The notes: a model not told the origin generated them from the letters alone. Positions 20,840-32,720 are shown, numbered from the stretch's first letter. The stretch: 64,000 nt of DNA from Dendrocalamus latiflorus (GCA_017311315.1 CM029664.1:42848640-42912639); one strand, 5' to 3'. Numbers and translations are program-made.

Positions 20840-21334
20840 TTACACAGATTTCATTGTACTCAAATTCTATCTAATGTTTGTCTCTCATGCAAAAGAGGCT
20901 CACCTAATGCATTATAACTTGGATAATATATCAAAGTATTGTTTGTAATGCGATCTAGCAGCACCAATAGCTCAATATCTGGATGATGCAACAAGATGAA
21001 TAGCAGCTCATCTTTTACCATGCACAACATGATACAAGCAGCATCCACAACCTATAGGCAGCACCAACTCATGCACACGTTGCCAAACATACATCCAAAA
21101 TCATAATTTCAGGAACCAGCACCAAATCATGCACACATTGTCAAACATGCATCCAAATCCATAATTTCAGTAAGCAGCAGAAACTCAGTCACATATCCAC
21201 AGCTATAGTATTTATTCAAGTACAAGAACCAAACAAAACAACATGAAGAAGTTCACCCATGCCTTTTCACTACAAGAACCATCTGAGTAATGAAGCACCA
21301 CTTGCAAACAACATCTACCTCCTGCATTCATCAG
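20840..21334. other. Non-coding flank of module D3
   Basis: No gene seen. A ~58-bp word (gcaccaactcatgcacac ... cataatttcag) is repeated in tandem at about 21063-21180. A ~149-bp tandem duplication (atctgagtaatgaagcacca ...) starts at 21281 and again at 21429, running into D3. Confidence 0.6.
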
Positions 21335-22508
21335 TACTTTTTTGAAGCTCCAACTTGAAATGACAAAAAAAATTCTGCGACTACAAGAACGATCAGTAGA
21401 ACATATGTTCAATGTGGTAGACATAGCTAAAGAATCATCTGAGTAATGAAGCACCACTTGTAAACAACATCTACCTCCTGCATTCATCAGTACTTTTTGA
21501 AGCTTCAACTTGAAACGACAAGAAAAATTCTATGACTACAAGAACGATCAGTAGAACATATGTTCAATGTGGTAGACATAGCTAACATCAACTAAAAACA
21601 ATACAGTGCATCAGAAATTCACTTCACAATTTCTCACTTCCACCACAAATTCTAACATAACTATGCAATTTCTCAAAGTGACACAACTTCACCAGACAAA
21701 TCCACCACACAAGATGCAATGAAACATGCTTACACATTCACTTCAACTGACACAAACCACTGACTGATACAACTTGACAATTTATTTCTCAAACATTGCA
21801 ATCACCATACCTGGAAACCAAAAAACGAGGTAGGATTGCTGTCAAAACATCATGAATTATGAAATCCTGCAAAGAAAAGGATGCAAGTAAAATTAGTTGG
21901 GAGATAAAAAAAATTGCAAATCCTAAAAGACTTGAAATGAACTCCACCTACTTTTCCACGAGGCTGGGAATTTCGTAAATAACCTGTTAGATGATTTCGA
22001 AATCTAGCGTGCAATATTCTCTCCATCCTTATTATAGTTCTGAAAGTAACATCCTTTTTCGTGGGGAATGGGTGCTAGAGCCTATCTCTTATGAATACAA
22101 TTTTCATCTTATACTTGGGACGTATGACATCATGTCCGTAGTTAGTAAAGGTTCGCGTTTTTGCATAATTTAGAACCAATTGCCCCTACTCAATTCTATG
22201 CAGATTTTGATTAAAGTTTTCTTCTCCTCCACCTCTCCCTTTTCAGTAATCAAAGACAAGTAATCTATCAGATGCGATTGGCTTCGTGAGGAATGTGTTG
22301 AATGGTGGCAATATAATGCAAACTCTAGAAGATTCCAAACAATGCATGAACAAAGATATTTCCTAGGAGTAATCTAAAATATCTAATTAAATAATTTAGG
22401 AAAGTTTCTAGCATGTAGATATTTTGTAAGAAGAGTGTAGATGTTCTAGATATTTTAGATCAAGAGTAATGATTTTGACACATGTCAAGAATCCAATGGT
22501 CCTTAACC

Positions 22509-22520
22509 TCTATAAATAGA
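22509..22520 (+). promoter_or_regulatory. TATA-like site conserved in all three modules
   Basis: The sequence ctctataaatagagaacc is preserved here, at 30762-30772 and (ctttataaatag) at 3051-3062. It is followed by a transcript-like region (gtgtacactcttgtgtaatagtg). It could be the promoter of an old LTR embedded in the module. No dependent gene is visible on the plus strand. Confidence 0.35.
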
Positions 22521-23147
22521 GAACCTTGCCCCTTTCCATGACATGACATTTTGAGCATGGTAGAGGGTGAGTGTAGGGTGTGAATGTTAGGCTAGCCACC
22601 AAAGGAGTGTGTATACACTCTTGTGTAATAGTGTCTGTGTTACATAAATACGTCTGATGTGTAACATCTCAAATATCTCCAAGCTATAGAAGCCGATTTA
22701 GTGCTATAAGAATATCCTCGACCTCAATTATTATAGTGTCTCCTTCACAAAAGTTCTCCTTGATAAAAGACTTTTATGTTCTCATAACCTACTGTCGCTC
22801 CACCTATATGAAATCCTTTCTAGACATTGTTGTCATAGTATGAGGAAAAATATGGCCGCCAGTAATTTGAAAGCAATTTATGTCAAAGTTGTCCTCTAGA
22901 CATAGTTCCCTGAGGTGAAGATCTCCGAACATTAAAAACAAACTGTGTCTAATTTTTCTAGCATGTATACGTAACTAATGTCTTTCTTTATTTAAGTTGG
23001 ACAACTTCATCTCTTCCAAATATGGATGTTTGGAAATGAATTCTCCAATAAGTAGGCAACTGTTTGGCACATATAAATTATATTAGAAAAAAGTTACATA
23101 CACAGAAAAGTAATAAAGCTAAAACAAAGAGAGATAAATAAAGGATC

Positions 23148-23381
23148 TCATCCTCCGCACAAACAGGCAAACAAATAAACGGTGCAATTGTTGTCAATAC
23201 TATAGTTGTCCGGACAAAATTTTAGATTTAAATTCTTAACTCCTCTTGAGAGAAAGAGTTGGGCTTGATCTCCAATGATTTCCTTCTCTTCAATAGACGA
23301 CATTATTTGCTTGATTTTATCCGTTCTTTTGACCTGAATGCATGTTGTATTCCCATTTAACATTCTTACGAAAATATTTAC
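23148..23381 (-). CDS. Ubiquitin-like protein exon ending in Gly-Gly (D3 copy)
   Basis: The exon starts after a strong acceptor (ttttctctttcag, ending at 23382) and stays open to TGA at 23148-23150. It encodes 77 residues that align end to end with ubiquitin (76 residues): VNIFVRMLNGN at strand 1, TDKIKQIMSSIEEKE over the helix, GDQAQLFLSRG for the PPDQQRLIFAG segment, and a final VYLFACLCGG, with the Gly-Gly immediately before the stop. Overall identity to ubiquitin is low (about a quarter), far from polyubiquitin, so this is a divergent Ubl. The first residue is Val and the exon begins at a splice site, so more exons or tandem Ubl units should lie upstream (right). Degenerate copies are at 3275-3404 and 30988-31104. 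Gly-Gly suggests conjugation competence if expressed; it could also be a pseudogene. Confidence 0.6.
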   Translation of the reverse strand, partial: VNIFVRMLNGNTTCIQVKRTDKIKQIMSSIEEKEIIGDQAQLFLSRGVKNLNLKFCPDNYSIDNNCTVYLFACLCGG

Positions 23382-24360
23382 CTGAAAGAGAAAATATCAG
23401 CATTCATCCATCTAAAAAGTGTAATTAGTTAAAATTGGAATGCAACAAAAATAATATGGGCTAAATATTGGTATGTTTCATTGGTGAGCACTAATTTTGA
23501 AGTCTTCTATGATAATAAAATAGAAATATCAAAGAGACAGTGTAATTCAATCCTCAGCGGCAAGCAAATTGACATTTATGTATAGTATAGATCATAAAGA
23601 GTTCAAAAATAGACAATAAAAAGTGCTTTTTTGAAGCTCTAACTTGAAACGACAAGAAAAATTCTGCGACTATAAGAAGGATCAGTAGAACATGTGTTCA
23701 ATGTGGTAGACATAGCTAACATCAATTGAAAAAAATACAATGCATCAGAAAGTCACTTCACAATTTCTCATTTCCACCACAAATTCTAACATAACTCTGC
23801 AATTTTTCAAAGTGACACAACGTCACCAAACAAATCCACCACACAAGATGCAATGAAACATGCTTATACATTCACTCCAATTGACATAAACCACTGCCTG
23901 ATACAACTTGACAATTCACTTATCGAATGTTGCAACCACCATACCTGGAAACCAAGAAATGAGTTAGGATTGCTGTCAAAACATCATGACTTGTGAAATC
24001 CTGCAAAGAAAAGGATGCAAGTAAAAGTAGTTGGGTGATAAAAAATTGCAAATCCTAAAAGACTTTAATTGAACTCCACCTACTTTTCCACGAGGCTGGG
24101 AATTTCGTAAATAATTCGTTAGATGACCTGGAAAGCTAGCATGCAATATTCTCTCCATCCTTATTGTAGTTCCGAAAGTAACATCCTTCTTCTTGGGGAA
24201 TGGGTGCTAGAGCCTATCTCTTATGAATACAATTTTCATCTTATACTTGACATCATGTCCGTCGTCAGTAAAAGGTTCAGGTTTTTGCATAATTTAGAAC
24301 CAATTGCCCCTTCTCAATTCTATGCAGATTTTGATTAGCTTTCTTCTCCTCTACCTCTCC

Positions 24361-24604
24361 TGTGGTAGGGGTGGCCTCCACCTAAGCCCATCCGGCCTGT
24401 CAAAGAGTTGTAAAGTTTAAAATGGGATGTGTGTAATGACATAGATACCCCTATGGAGGGCACATTAATGTAAGAATAGGATTGTAAAATACGTTTCATG
24501 GAAATATATATTTGCCCTGGACATATGGAAGGGGCAAGCCTTGTCCATTCATCTCATCCATTTCACTACTCTCCTTCTATATTGTTTGGTCAGTAACCAC
24601 AATA
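24361..24604 (+). repeat. 5' LTR of the D2 gypsy element
   Basis: 244 bp, tgtgg ... ccacaata. It is followed at 24607 by TGGCGCCGTTCGTGGAGA (tRNA-Asp-like primer-binding site). Confidence 0.9.
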
Positions 24605-24657
24605 GTTGGCGCCGTTCGTGGAGATGATGGAGAGAAAGCCATAGACTTTCAGAGGTG

Positions 24658-26079
24658 ATGGCACCCAAGAAAGCTTCATCGATAGTGAGGAAGAAACGGA
24701 GCACGATGATAGCGCTTGCAAACGCCAGGGTTTCGATTGGTGGACCGCCTGCGCCAACATCAGGAGCCAGTGCTGATGGCAAACTGGTGTCAAGAGCACC
24801 GACGTCGACATCCGTGGCGCGGCTGATGGCCCCGTCGCTGGCGCGGTGGTTGGCCTCGGTAACAACTCCCGGGTCGGCGGGAATAGCAACGCCGATGCCC
24901 ACACAGGTATGCCCAGCGGCCTGGCGTCCAGTGTAGGAGCAATAGGTGGCCTCGGGGGCTGCACCGGTTTTGTCACCGACCTTGGGGCCCATCGTACCGA
25001 CACACCGAATAGCTCTAGGGGACAGGCTATGGTCCCTACCAACCCGGTAGTCCGCACCGAAGCCCAGGCCGGTGTAGCCACCTCAACGGTGGAGAATGCC
25101 CTGCTCGCAGCCCTGGGTACGTTGCAGCACAAGCTGGCAGATCTTTGAGGAGCCGTGTGGGAAATGCAAGAGGCTCAGAGCCAGCAGGAGGCGCGGAGCT
25201 GGCAAACCCCGCCAGTGGTGGCGGTGGAAGCTACGTCGGACCATGCAGATAGCCGTGACTCTCCCACCTCCGGTCACATTGCGCTTCGATGTGTGGATCT
25301 GGAGTCCCCCCTCTCTGCCGGACTGCAGCAGTCGGCGTGGCTAGAGGACTTCAAGTTCCCCACCATTGAGCCGTACAAGGGTGACACGGACCCCATGGAG
25401 TTCATTCGCCTGTATGAAACCGCCATTGAGGTTGCTGGCAGGGATGACTCCACCAAGGCGAAGGGACTGCCGCTTGCGTTGTAGGGAACAGATCTACGCT
25501 TGCGTTACCATAGAGCCAAACTCTATCTACGCGTGGGAACAGATCTAAGGCCGCTTGTATAAAAACTTCTAGGGAAACTACGTCGAGCACGTCGATGCAG
25601 ATCAACTCTTCGCCATCAAGCAAAAGCCCTCGAAAAAGCTTCGAGAGTACTTGAAGCGTTTTGCCAAGGTTCGTTGCCAAGTCAAGGATGTCAATAAGAC
25701 CACTATCATCAACGCAGCTATCCAAGGTCTTCACCCAGGGCCGCCAGCCAAATACAACGTGCGTAAGCCGATAAAGATGGTGGCTAAGCTCTTTGACAAT
25801 ATGGAGGAGTACTTGAGGACGAAAGAGGACGCACAGCGACGCAGAGGCGACAACTCCGACACCAACCAGGCAGAGGACTCACCGAAGGACATCTCCAAGC
25901 GAAAGCAAGACTCCTCGAAGGACACCTCCGAGCATAAGCAAGACTCCTCGAAAGACACCTCCAAACGCAAACAAGATTCATCAAACGACAAGTCCAACCG
26001 TAAGAAGCGTAAGTTTCATAAGGCCCGCTACGTCCTCGACATCGAAGGTGGCTCCGACGATAGCGCCCCCGCTGGCTGA
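24658..26079 (+). pseudogene. Gag pseudogene of the D2 gypsy element
   Basis: The reading is split among frames: a low-complexity Ala/Gly/Thr-rich start (24658-25148), FKFPTIEPYKGDTDPMEFIR (within 25155-25484) and KRFAKVRCQVKDVNKTTI (25651-26079). The last frame ends in three tandem KQDSSKDTS-type repeats, then a basic KKRKFHKARYVLDIEGG tail. It is better preserved than the D1 copy, but stops around 25484 and 25562 separate the pieces. No CCHC knuckle is visible. Confidence 0.75.
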
Positions 26080-26479
26080 GGACGGGGTCATAGAGATTGT
26101 TGACACGGGCAAGGCCGAGGCCGCGACGATGGGACCTACGGCGTAGGAGACCGCCAGCAGCACGGCCTGTGGTGTGAGGTGCATGGCTGTGGCGACCATC
26201 TCACATGGACATGCCCCACCATTGCGACGCTTCGCCAAAGCGTTGCCAGGGACGGAGCCCTGGAGGCGGGGACTCCAGTGGTAGCCCACGTGCAGCAGCC
26301 CCAAGACGACCTTTTGCGCATACAGGCCCAGAGGGCAGTCAGCATCGTGTTATAAACGTTATATCTGGGGGTTCCTCGCTGGAATTTTTGTCTACACGGT
26401 AGCTTGAGGCTTACACTCATTGGTTGCACCACGTAGCAGCCTATCCCACTCAGGCACCGCCGACCTAGGCGCAAAACGA

Positions 26480-26940
26480 CATCACCTTCACCATTGCTGA
26501 CGCAGAGGGCGTCGAATTCCCTCACCAGGATCCACTGGTCATCCAAGCCACCATCACGGGCTGCGATGTTAAGCGCATCCTGGTCGACGGAGGCAGTTCT
26601 GCCGACATTCTATTCACGGAAGCATTCGACCAGATGGGAATCCCCCAAAGCTGGTTAGGCCCCCCGGGAATCCCACTTCAGGGCTTCGGAGGCCAACCAT
26701 TGAAAGCTTTGGGCCAGATACAGTTGCAAGTGTCCTTTAGCTAGGGCGACAACCTGAGGAGTGAGGACGTCACCTTCGACGTCATTGATCTCCCATACCC
26801 GTACAACGTCATCCTGGGACGCCTAACCCTCAACTCCTTCGGAGCAGTCCTGCACCATGGTTTTCTGTGCATGAAGCTCCCGGGCCCGCAAGGCATCATC
26901 ACCGCGTTCGGTGACCAAGACCTCACTCGACAAATAGAGC
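26480..26940 (+). pseudogene. Retropepsin-like protease region
   Basis: Translation gives FTIADAEGVEFP, then the active-site block ILVDGGSSADILF (Asp codon at 26585-26587), GFGGQPLKALG and YNVILGRLTLNSFGAVLH. This is the standard layout of a Ty3/gypsy aspartic protease that processes gag-pol. An in-frame stop (tag near 26742) and frame loss further on make it inactive. Confidence 0.8.
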
Positions 26941-27009
26941 ATGGTACTCAGGGCCTGCATCAGAAGGTGCACGTGCTCACGGACACTCCTGGAGCAGGCA
27001 CACCCTCCG

Positions 27010-27740
27010 CCCCGGGATGGACGGCGGAGTCAAGATAGTTCCCCTACACACAGACGACCATCAGGTGTCCATTGGCGAGGGCCTTCCCCCAGAGGTCGAG
27101 CAGGATCTACTCCAGGTACTTCGAGACAACACGGACGTCTTTGCGTGGTCCCCGATCGACATAAAGGGTGTGGACCGTGCCATCATTGAGCACACTCTAG
27201 TGGTCCTCCCCGACGCCAAGCCAGTCAGGCAGAAACTCCGACGCATGTCTCTCAAGCATCAACAGGTGGCCAAGGCAGAGGTAGCGAAGCTGCTCTGATC
27301 CGGGGTCATCCGTGAGGTTCAGCACCTGGACTGGCTCGCCAATTCGGTGCTGTGAAGAAGGCCAATGGTGCGTGGCACATGTGTATTGACTTCACCGCCC
27401 TCAACAAGGCGTGTCCAAAGGACAACTACCCATTGCCTCACATAGATCGGCTGGTGGATGCCACAGCAGGATGCGACCTCATGAGCTTCCTGGACGCGTA
27501 TTCCGGCTACCATCAGATTCATATGGCCAAGGACGACGAAGTCAAGACCAGCTTCATAACACCGGTAGGGACATACTACTTCGTCAGGATGCCCTTCAGC
27601 CTTAAAAACGCAGGTGCCACCTTTACGTGTCTCGTCACGATCGCGCTCGCTTCCCAGCTCGGAAGGAATGTCAAAGCCTATGTTGATGACGTAATCATAA
27701 AAACCAGACAACTTTCCTCCCACGGTCAAGACCTTTAGGA
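27010..27740 (+). pseudogene. Reverse transcriptase region
   Basis: 27017-27298 encodes the linker and N-terminal fingers (AWSPIDIKGVDRAIIEHTL, MSLKHQQVAKAEVAKLL). After a stop at 27296-27298 and a frameshift, 27352-27738 encodes WHMCIDFTALNKACPKDNYP, FLDAYSGYHQI, SFITPVGTYYFVRMPF and the catalytic YVDD at 27679-27690. It would copy element RNA to DNA. Usual length is much longer and uninterrupted, so it is dead. Confidence 0.88.
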
Positions 27741-28460
27741 GACCTTCGACAACCTCAAACGAGCGGGCATCAAACTAAACCCAGACAAATACATCTTCAG
27801 TGTGCAAGCTGGGAAGCTCCTGGGCTTCCTGGTGTCCGGGCGTGGCATCCAAGTGAATCTTGACAAAGTCAACGCGATCCTCTCTATGGATATGCCCTAG
27901 ACGACAAGGGAGGTCTAGAGGCTCACCAAACGCATGGCCGCGTTGAGCCGCTTTCTATCCAGGGTAGCCGAGCGAGGCCTGCCGTTCTTCAAGACTCTTC
28001 GTGGATGCGACGGGTTTCATTGGGATGACGATTGTGCGAAGTCTTTTGACGAACTCAACAAGCACCTCGCAGGCCTTCCCACCTTATCGCCCCAGCACCA
28101 GAGGCTTCACTGTTGTTATACCTTTCCGCCACTCCAGCGGCAATCAGCGCAGTCCTAGTTCCAGAGGAGGGCCCCCCTTCAACGACCCGTGTATTTCGTC
28201 TCCAAAGCCCTCCAGGGCGCTAAGTCGCAGTATACCGAACTGGAGAAACTGGCCTATGCGCTGGTCATGGCCTCGAGGAAGCTTCAGCATTACTTCCTCG
28301 CTCACCGTATCACCGTGCCATCGTCATTTCCCCTAGCGGAGATGCTACATAACAAGGAGTCCATAGGTCATATTGACAAGTGGCTAGCTGAGCTTGCACC
28401 CTTCTCCTTGACGTACACTTCTCGCACGGCCATAAATTCTTAGGTCCTCGCGGACTTCCT
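27741..28460 (+). pseudogene. RT connection / first RNase H-like region
   Basis: Broken frames contain LNPDKYIFSVQAGKLLGFLV, FLSRVAERGLPFFKTL and PVYFVSKALQGAKSQYTELE followed by KLAYALVMASRKLQHYF. These are the thumb/connection and RNase H-like sequences that follow reverse transcriptase in Ty3/gypsy pol. Several stops (for example 27736, 27898, 28156) are present. Confidence 0.75.
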
Positions 28461-28466
28461 CGCCGA

Positions 28467-28900
28467 GTGGACCCCACAGCTCAGTCGAATGTGCAGCTGC
28501 CAGTAGACCCAGTGTGGACCCTTCATACCGACGGGGCCTACGGTGCTCCTGGCGCTGGGGTGGGCGTAGTGGTCACTACGCCGGAGGGACATCGTCTGCT
28601 GTATTCGGCACGTCTCGGGTTCCCGACGACGAACAACACAGTTGAGTACGAAGCACTACTCTTCGGCCTTGGAAAACTCAAAGCCCTGGGCGCATGAAGG
28701 GTTCTTGTTTGCATTGACTCGCGTCTGATCGCAGGCCACGTGGACAAATCCTACCAGGCCAAGGACCCCGATTTGGCCAAGTATCTATCCACAGTAAGGG
28801 TGAAGGAATGCCATTTCTTGGGCGTCACAGTAAAGGCCATTCCGTGAGCAGACAATAAGCAGGCCGATGCCCTCTCCAAGCCGCCAACCAACAGATTCCC
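28467..28900 (+). pseudogene. RNase H region
   Basis: WTLHTDGAYGAPGAGVGVVV has the first Asp of an RNase H fold, then NNTVEYEALLFGL with the Glu, then IDSRLIAGHV with the second Asp after a stop at 28695. A second RNase H domain after the first is a hallmark of the Tat group. Confidence 0.75.
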
Positions 28901-29089
28901 ATCCCCGAGGGGGCATTCTATGAGGTCTTGCCCACGACAGCCATCGCGCAAGACAAGCGTGATGCAGCCCTCATCCATCAAATAGCCCAGCAGGGCGACT
29001 GGCGAGAGCCTATCTATGGCTTTTTGCAGGGCATAGCTGAGCCAGATGACCCCCTTGAGTTGTGACATTTACAGCACTGCGCTAGGTCT

Positions 29090-29965
29090 TTCCAGGTGTT
29101 GTACGGTGTCCTGTACAAACGGGGAGTCTGTGCCCCATTCTTGCGATGCCTTTCGCGCAACGAGGGAAAGCGCCTCCTTGCCGAGATTCATGCAGGGCTT
29201 TGCGGCTCGCATATCGCGTCGTGGTCCCTCATTGGCAAGGCATTCAGGTAGGGCTTCTACTGGCCAACAGCCATTGCAGACGTGCAAGGCCTCGTGCGTC
29301 GGTGTCAAGGATGCCAGTGGATGGGACGGGTCATCCATAGACCCTCGAGCAACTTGCAACCCATCCCATCGGTATGGCCGTTGGTGCGCTGGGGCATTGA
29401 TGTCATTAGACCACTTCCACGCACCCCAGGGGATCTTCGATTTGTCGTAGTCGCCTTGGAATATTTCTCCAGGTGGTCCGAAGCGGTGGCATTGGCTAAG
29501 GTAACTTTCGCAGCCATGCAGCGGTTCCTCTGACAGAACATGATTTGCCGCTTTGGAGTCCTCAGGGAGGTCACCGTCGACAATGGCCTGCAGTTTGACT
29601 CTGCGTCATTTAAGGCATTCTGTGAACGTATGGGCATCGCGCTTCAATATGCCTTGGTTGGGCACTCGCAGTCCAACAGAGCGGTTGAGTGGGCAAATGG
29701 CGCCATCTCTGCCAGAGTTAAGAAGAGCCTTGTCGGTCTGCCGAAGGGCAAGTGGCCGGACGAACTTCCTTGTGTGCTCTGGTCCCTCCGCATCACGGTA
29801 ACATGTCCAACGGGGTTCACACCGTTCAAGCTCCTCTTCGGCGACGAGGCAGTCACACTAGAAGAAATCAAGGCCAGTTCGAGGAGGGTCCTCGCCCAGG
29901 TCCCGGTGGAAGAACGCGCGTTGTCCCTTGATCTTCTTGACGGTGACCAGGTTAGCGCCACCTAG
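29090..29965 (+). pseudogene. Integrase region
   Basis: LLAEIHAGLCGSH and CQGCQW mark the zinc-binding N-terminus. GIDVIRPLPRTPGD, VTVDNGLQFDS and NRAVEWANGAI supply the D, D and E of the catalytic core. Stops occur at about 29250 and 29531. It would insert element DNA; it is inactive here. Confidence 0.85.
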
Positions 29966-30301
29966 CATGTCACAAAGTATGCACGCCAAGTAGCGATGCG
30001 CACGACCGCATCTGTACTCGCGAGAGTTCCAGTCGGGAGACCTCATCCTCAAAATGGTGCTGCATGCAGCGACGATGGGCAAGCTGGAATCCAAATGGGA
30101 GGGCCCCTACATTGTCACAACGGCTTTGCAGCACGGAGCGTATTGCAGGCTAGCGCCCGTAGAAACCGAGCGAACCACAGCGACAACACCATCCTGTCTG
30201 CCCAACCATGTAAAAGGTCACAGGCCACAGGGACGAAGGGGGCCAAAGAGCTCGGCAACATGGCTTCAGCTCGTAAGAAGCCCTTCACCATGAGAGGCTC
30301 C

Positions 30302-30513
30302 TGTGGTAGGAGTGGCCCCCACCTAAGCCCATCCGGCCTGTCAAAGAGTTGTAAAGCCCAAAATGGGACGTGTGTAATGACATAGATACCCCTATGGAGG
30401 GCACATGAATGTAAGGATAGGATTGTAAAATACGTTTCACAGAAATATATATACATGCCTTGGACATAGAGAAGGGGCAAGCATTGTCCATTCATCTCAT
30501 CCAAGCCACAACA
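30302..30513 (+). repeat. 3' LTR of the D2 gypsy element
   Basis: 212 bp, tgtgg ... ccacaaca. About 32 bp near its end (the tttcactactctccttc block) are deleted compared with the 5' LTR. Confidence 0.9.
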
Positions 30514-30987
30514 TCTCCCTTTTCAGTAATCAAAGACAAGTAATCTATCAGATGCGATCATCTTCATGAGGAAAGATTCCAAACAATGCATGAACAAAGA
30601 TATTTCCTAGGAGTACTCTAAAATAGCTAATTAAATAATTTAGGAAAGTTTCTAGCATGTAGATATTTTGTAAAAAGAGTGTAGTTGTTCTAGATATTTT
30701 AGATCAAGAGCAATGATTTTGATACATGTCAAGAATCCAATGGTCCTTAACCTCTATAAATAGAGAACCTTGCCTCTTTCCATGACATGGTATTTTGAGC
30801 ATGGAAGAGGGTGAGTATAGGGTGTGAATGTTAGGCTAGCCACCAAAGGAGTGTGTACACTCTTGTGTAATAGTGTCTATGTTACATAAATACATCTAAT
30901 ATGTAACATCTTGAATATCTCCAAGCTGTAGAAGCCCATTTAGTGCTGTAAGAATATCCTCGACCTCAATCGGCATATCATCCGAAG

Positions 30988-31104
30988 AAAATTTCAGATT
31001 TAAATTCTTAAGTCCTCTTGAGAGAAAGAGTTGGCTTGATCTCCAATGATTTCCTTCTCTTCAATAGATGACATTACTTGCTTGATTTTATCTGTTCTTT
31101 TGAC
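30988..31104 (-). pseudogene. Ubiquitin-like exon fragment (D2 copy)
   Basis: It matches the D1 fragment (VKRTDKIKQVMSSIEEKEII region) but has lost one G (gagttggctt instead of gagttgggctt near 31033), which shifts the frame. Like D1 it lacks the N-terminal strand and the Gly-Gly end. Confidence 0.6.
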
Positions 31105-31112
31105 CTGAATGT

Positions 31113-32257
31113 AACATCACTGAATTTGTAGCTTGCTATGATGCATGTCAGAGAATTAAAGCGGGGCACCAGAGACGCACGATCCACATCTCCATGAAAA
31201 ACGATACATGGGCCTTGACATACTCCCATCTCATGCTTGTGAAGAGGGAGCGGTGCAATAGATTCTCAAACAGTTGGGTTGCAGCTAGCTCATCCAACTC
31301 CTGGCCTCTTGTCGTTCGAGGGAAGACATTGCCTTTGTGCCACAGCCTGGGCGTCTGATCCTGCTGGTGTTCCTAAGGAATTAAGGTTGTCCATACCGAA
31401 GCTGGAGGGGGGCGATCAATGTAGCAAGGCGAGAAGGTCGTTCTAAACCACGTAGCCCACCCATTGAGAAGTGGCGCCTTGGGTGCAACCTTATCGCCCA
31501 CCTGGAGGAGATGTTAATCACTCGTCTGTTGTTGTTTTCTTCCACAATGTCGATCAAAGAGGGCCATGCCACCATAGTTTCCCATGTTTCTTAGGTCGCG
31601 TTGATGGCACTGGACCCAATTTAGGCATCGTCGGTGGAGCGCACTGCACGCGGTACGGTGGCAGACCACCAAGCTGTGGCGAGGCGTCCAATCGTCAGCT
31701 GGCAAGACGATAGGGGCTCCTATCTGTCGTGATCACCGAGGTGGTTTCTGATGCTGCCATCCAACGGCGGTTGGCCGCGACAAATGTTCTTGCCCTACAG
31801 CCGATGGACAACTCCGCAGAAGTACGCATCTCCACATTGTGGCCCACACACCCGAGGTGCAAACCATGCGCTGACGCTGAGGCAACATTTACTTCACATT
31901 GGTTTGCCCCAACTCGCTTCACTGAAATAGAATTTGATAGCCACAACACTCACCTACACATTGATGGGATAGGCCTTGCATTCTTGGCTCTAGCAACTGA
32001 GGATCAATAGGTGGATACGATTCCAGGTTAGTCGCTCTCACCTATAACTGAGGTTCTGTTGATGCCTGTAGCTTGTGCCTCGGCCTCGGTCGATGGAGCC
32101 AACCAATTTGACACCCCGGCCACCTGGCGTAGGCCATGAGCAGGTCGTCAATAGTATACTTGCCTCCGGTTAGGTCCTCGCCAAGTGCCATGGTATCAGC
32201 TCGAAGCAAGGAAACTCTCGGTGCGTATTTTGGGCTGGCTCATGCTTCTCAAGCAAA
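31113..32257. other. Duplicated sequence without a recognisable gene (D2 copy)
   Basis: The counterpart of 3420-4550. A 93-codon plus-strand frame at 31729-32010 (MITEVVSDAAIQ ... LALATEDQ) is open here but broken in D1 by a stop in codon 24 (ctataac vs ctacagc at 31795). I recognise no domain. Confidence 0.4.
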
Positions 32258-32720
32258 ATTGATCCTGAATTTATTGTGAAAATTAGAGAATTAGGATATG
32301 AAGGAGAAGAACATGAAAATCCTTATTTACATCTTAATGCTATAGATGAACTTTGTAGCTTCAATAAGATTAAGAGCATACCTCCTGATGTTGTGATGCT
32401 GAAATTATTTCCCTATTCCTTGAAAGGTTGAATTGTTTGCCAAATGGTAGTATTACAAGTTGGAAAGACTGTGCTCATGCTTTTATTGCTAAGTACTATC
32501 CACCGTCCAAAACCATGAGGACTAGGAATGAGATTATGACTTTTGCTAGAAAACCCAAGGAGGATTTATATAAAGCTTAGGAAAGATTTGAGAAATTATT
32601 ATTAGAATGTCCTCAAACATGCTATTAAAGAATGGATTTTGATTCCAACTTTTTTTTTATCTTGGGCTTGATTCATCATCAAAATGCACGTAGATTGTTG
32701 TGTTGGAGGAACTTTTATGG
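32258..32720 (+). pseudogene. Athila/Tat-like gag fragment (D2 copy)
   Basis: Same blocks as 4555-5009 (PEFIVKIRELGYEGEEHEN, MLKLFPYSLK, SWKDCAHAFIAKYY), including the shared stop in place of the Trp of YxAWERF (about 32578). A short insertion near 32424 (aaggttgaatt) and an extra run of T near 32650 are private to this copy. Confidence 0.7.

Larger units (their letters stand above)
21335..23390. repeat. Segmental duplication copy D3 (empty site)
   Basis: D3 matches D1 and D2 on both sides of the gypsy insertion, and at about 22232-22245 it reads cacctctcccttttcag with no element. It is therefore the pre-insertion site. It also retains about 0.48 kb (22735-23217) that D1 and D2 lack, including the C-terminal end of the ubiquitin-like exon. 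It abuts D2 head to tail. Confidence 0.88.
24361..30513 (+). mobile_element. Ty3/gypsy (Tat-like) LTR retrotransposon, decayed (D2 copy)
   Basis: The element is 6.15 kb, with a 5' LTR at 24361-24604, primer-binding site from 24607, and 3' LTR at 30302-30513. The target duplication tctcc is at 24356-24360 and 30514-30518. Domain order is gag, protease, reverse transcriptase, RNase H, integrase, which is the Ty3/gypsy order. The LNKACPKDNYPLP and FLDAYSGYHQI wording of the reverse transcriptase fits the Tat group. Many stops and frameshifts interrupt pol. The LTRs differ at roughly 15 of 205 aligned positions, so this is an old insertion. Confidence 0.93.
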
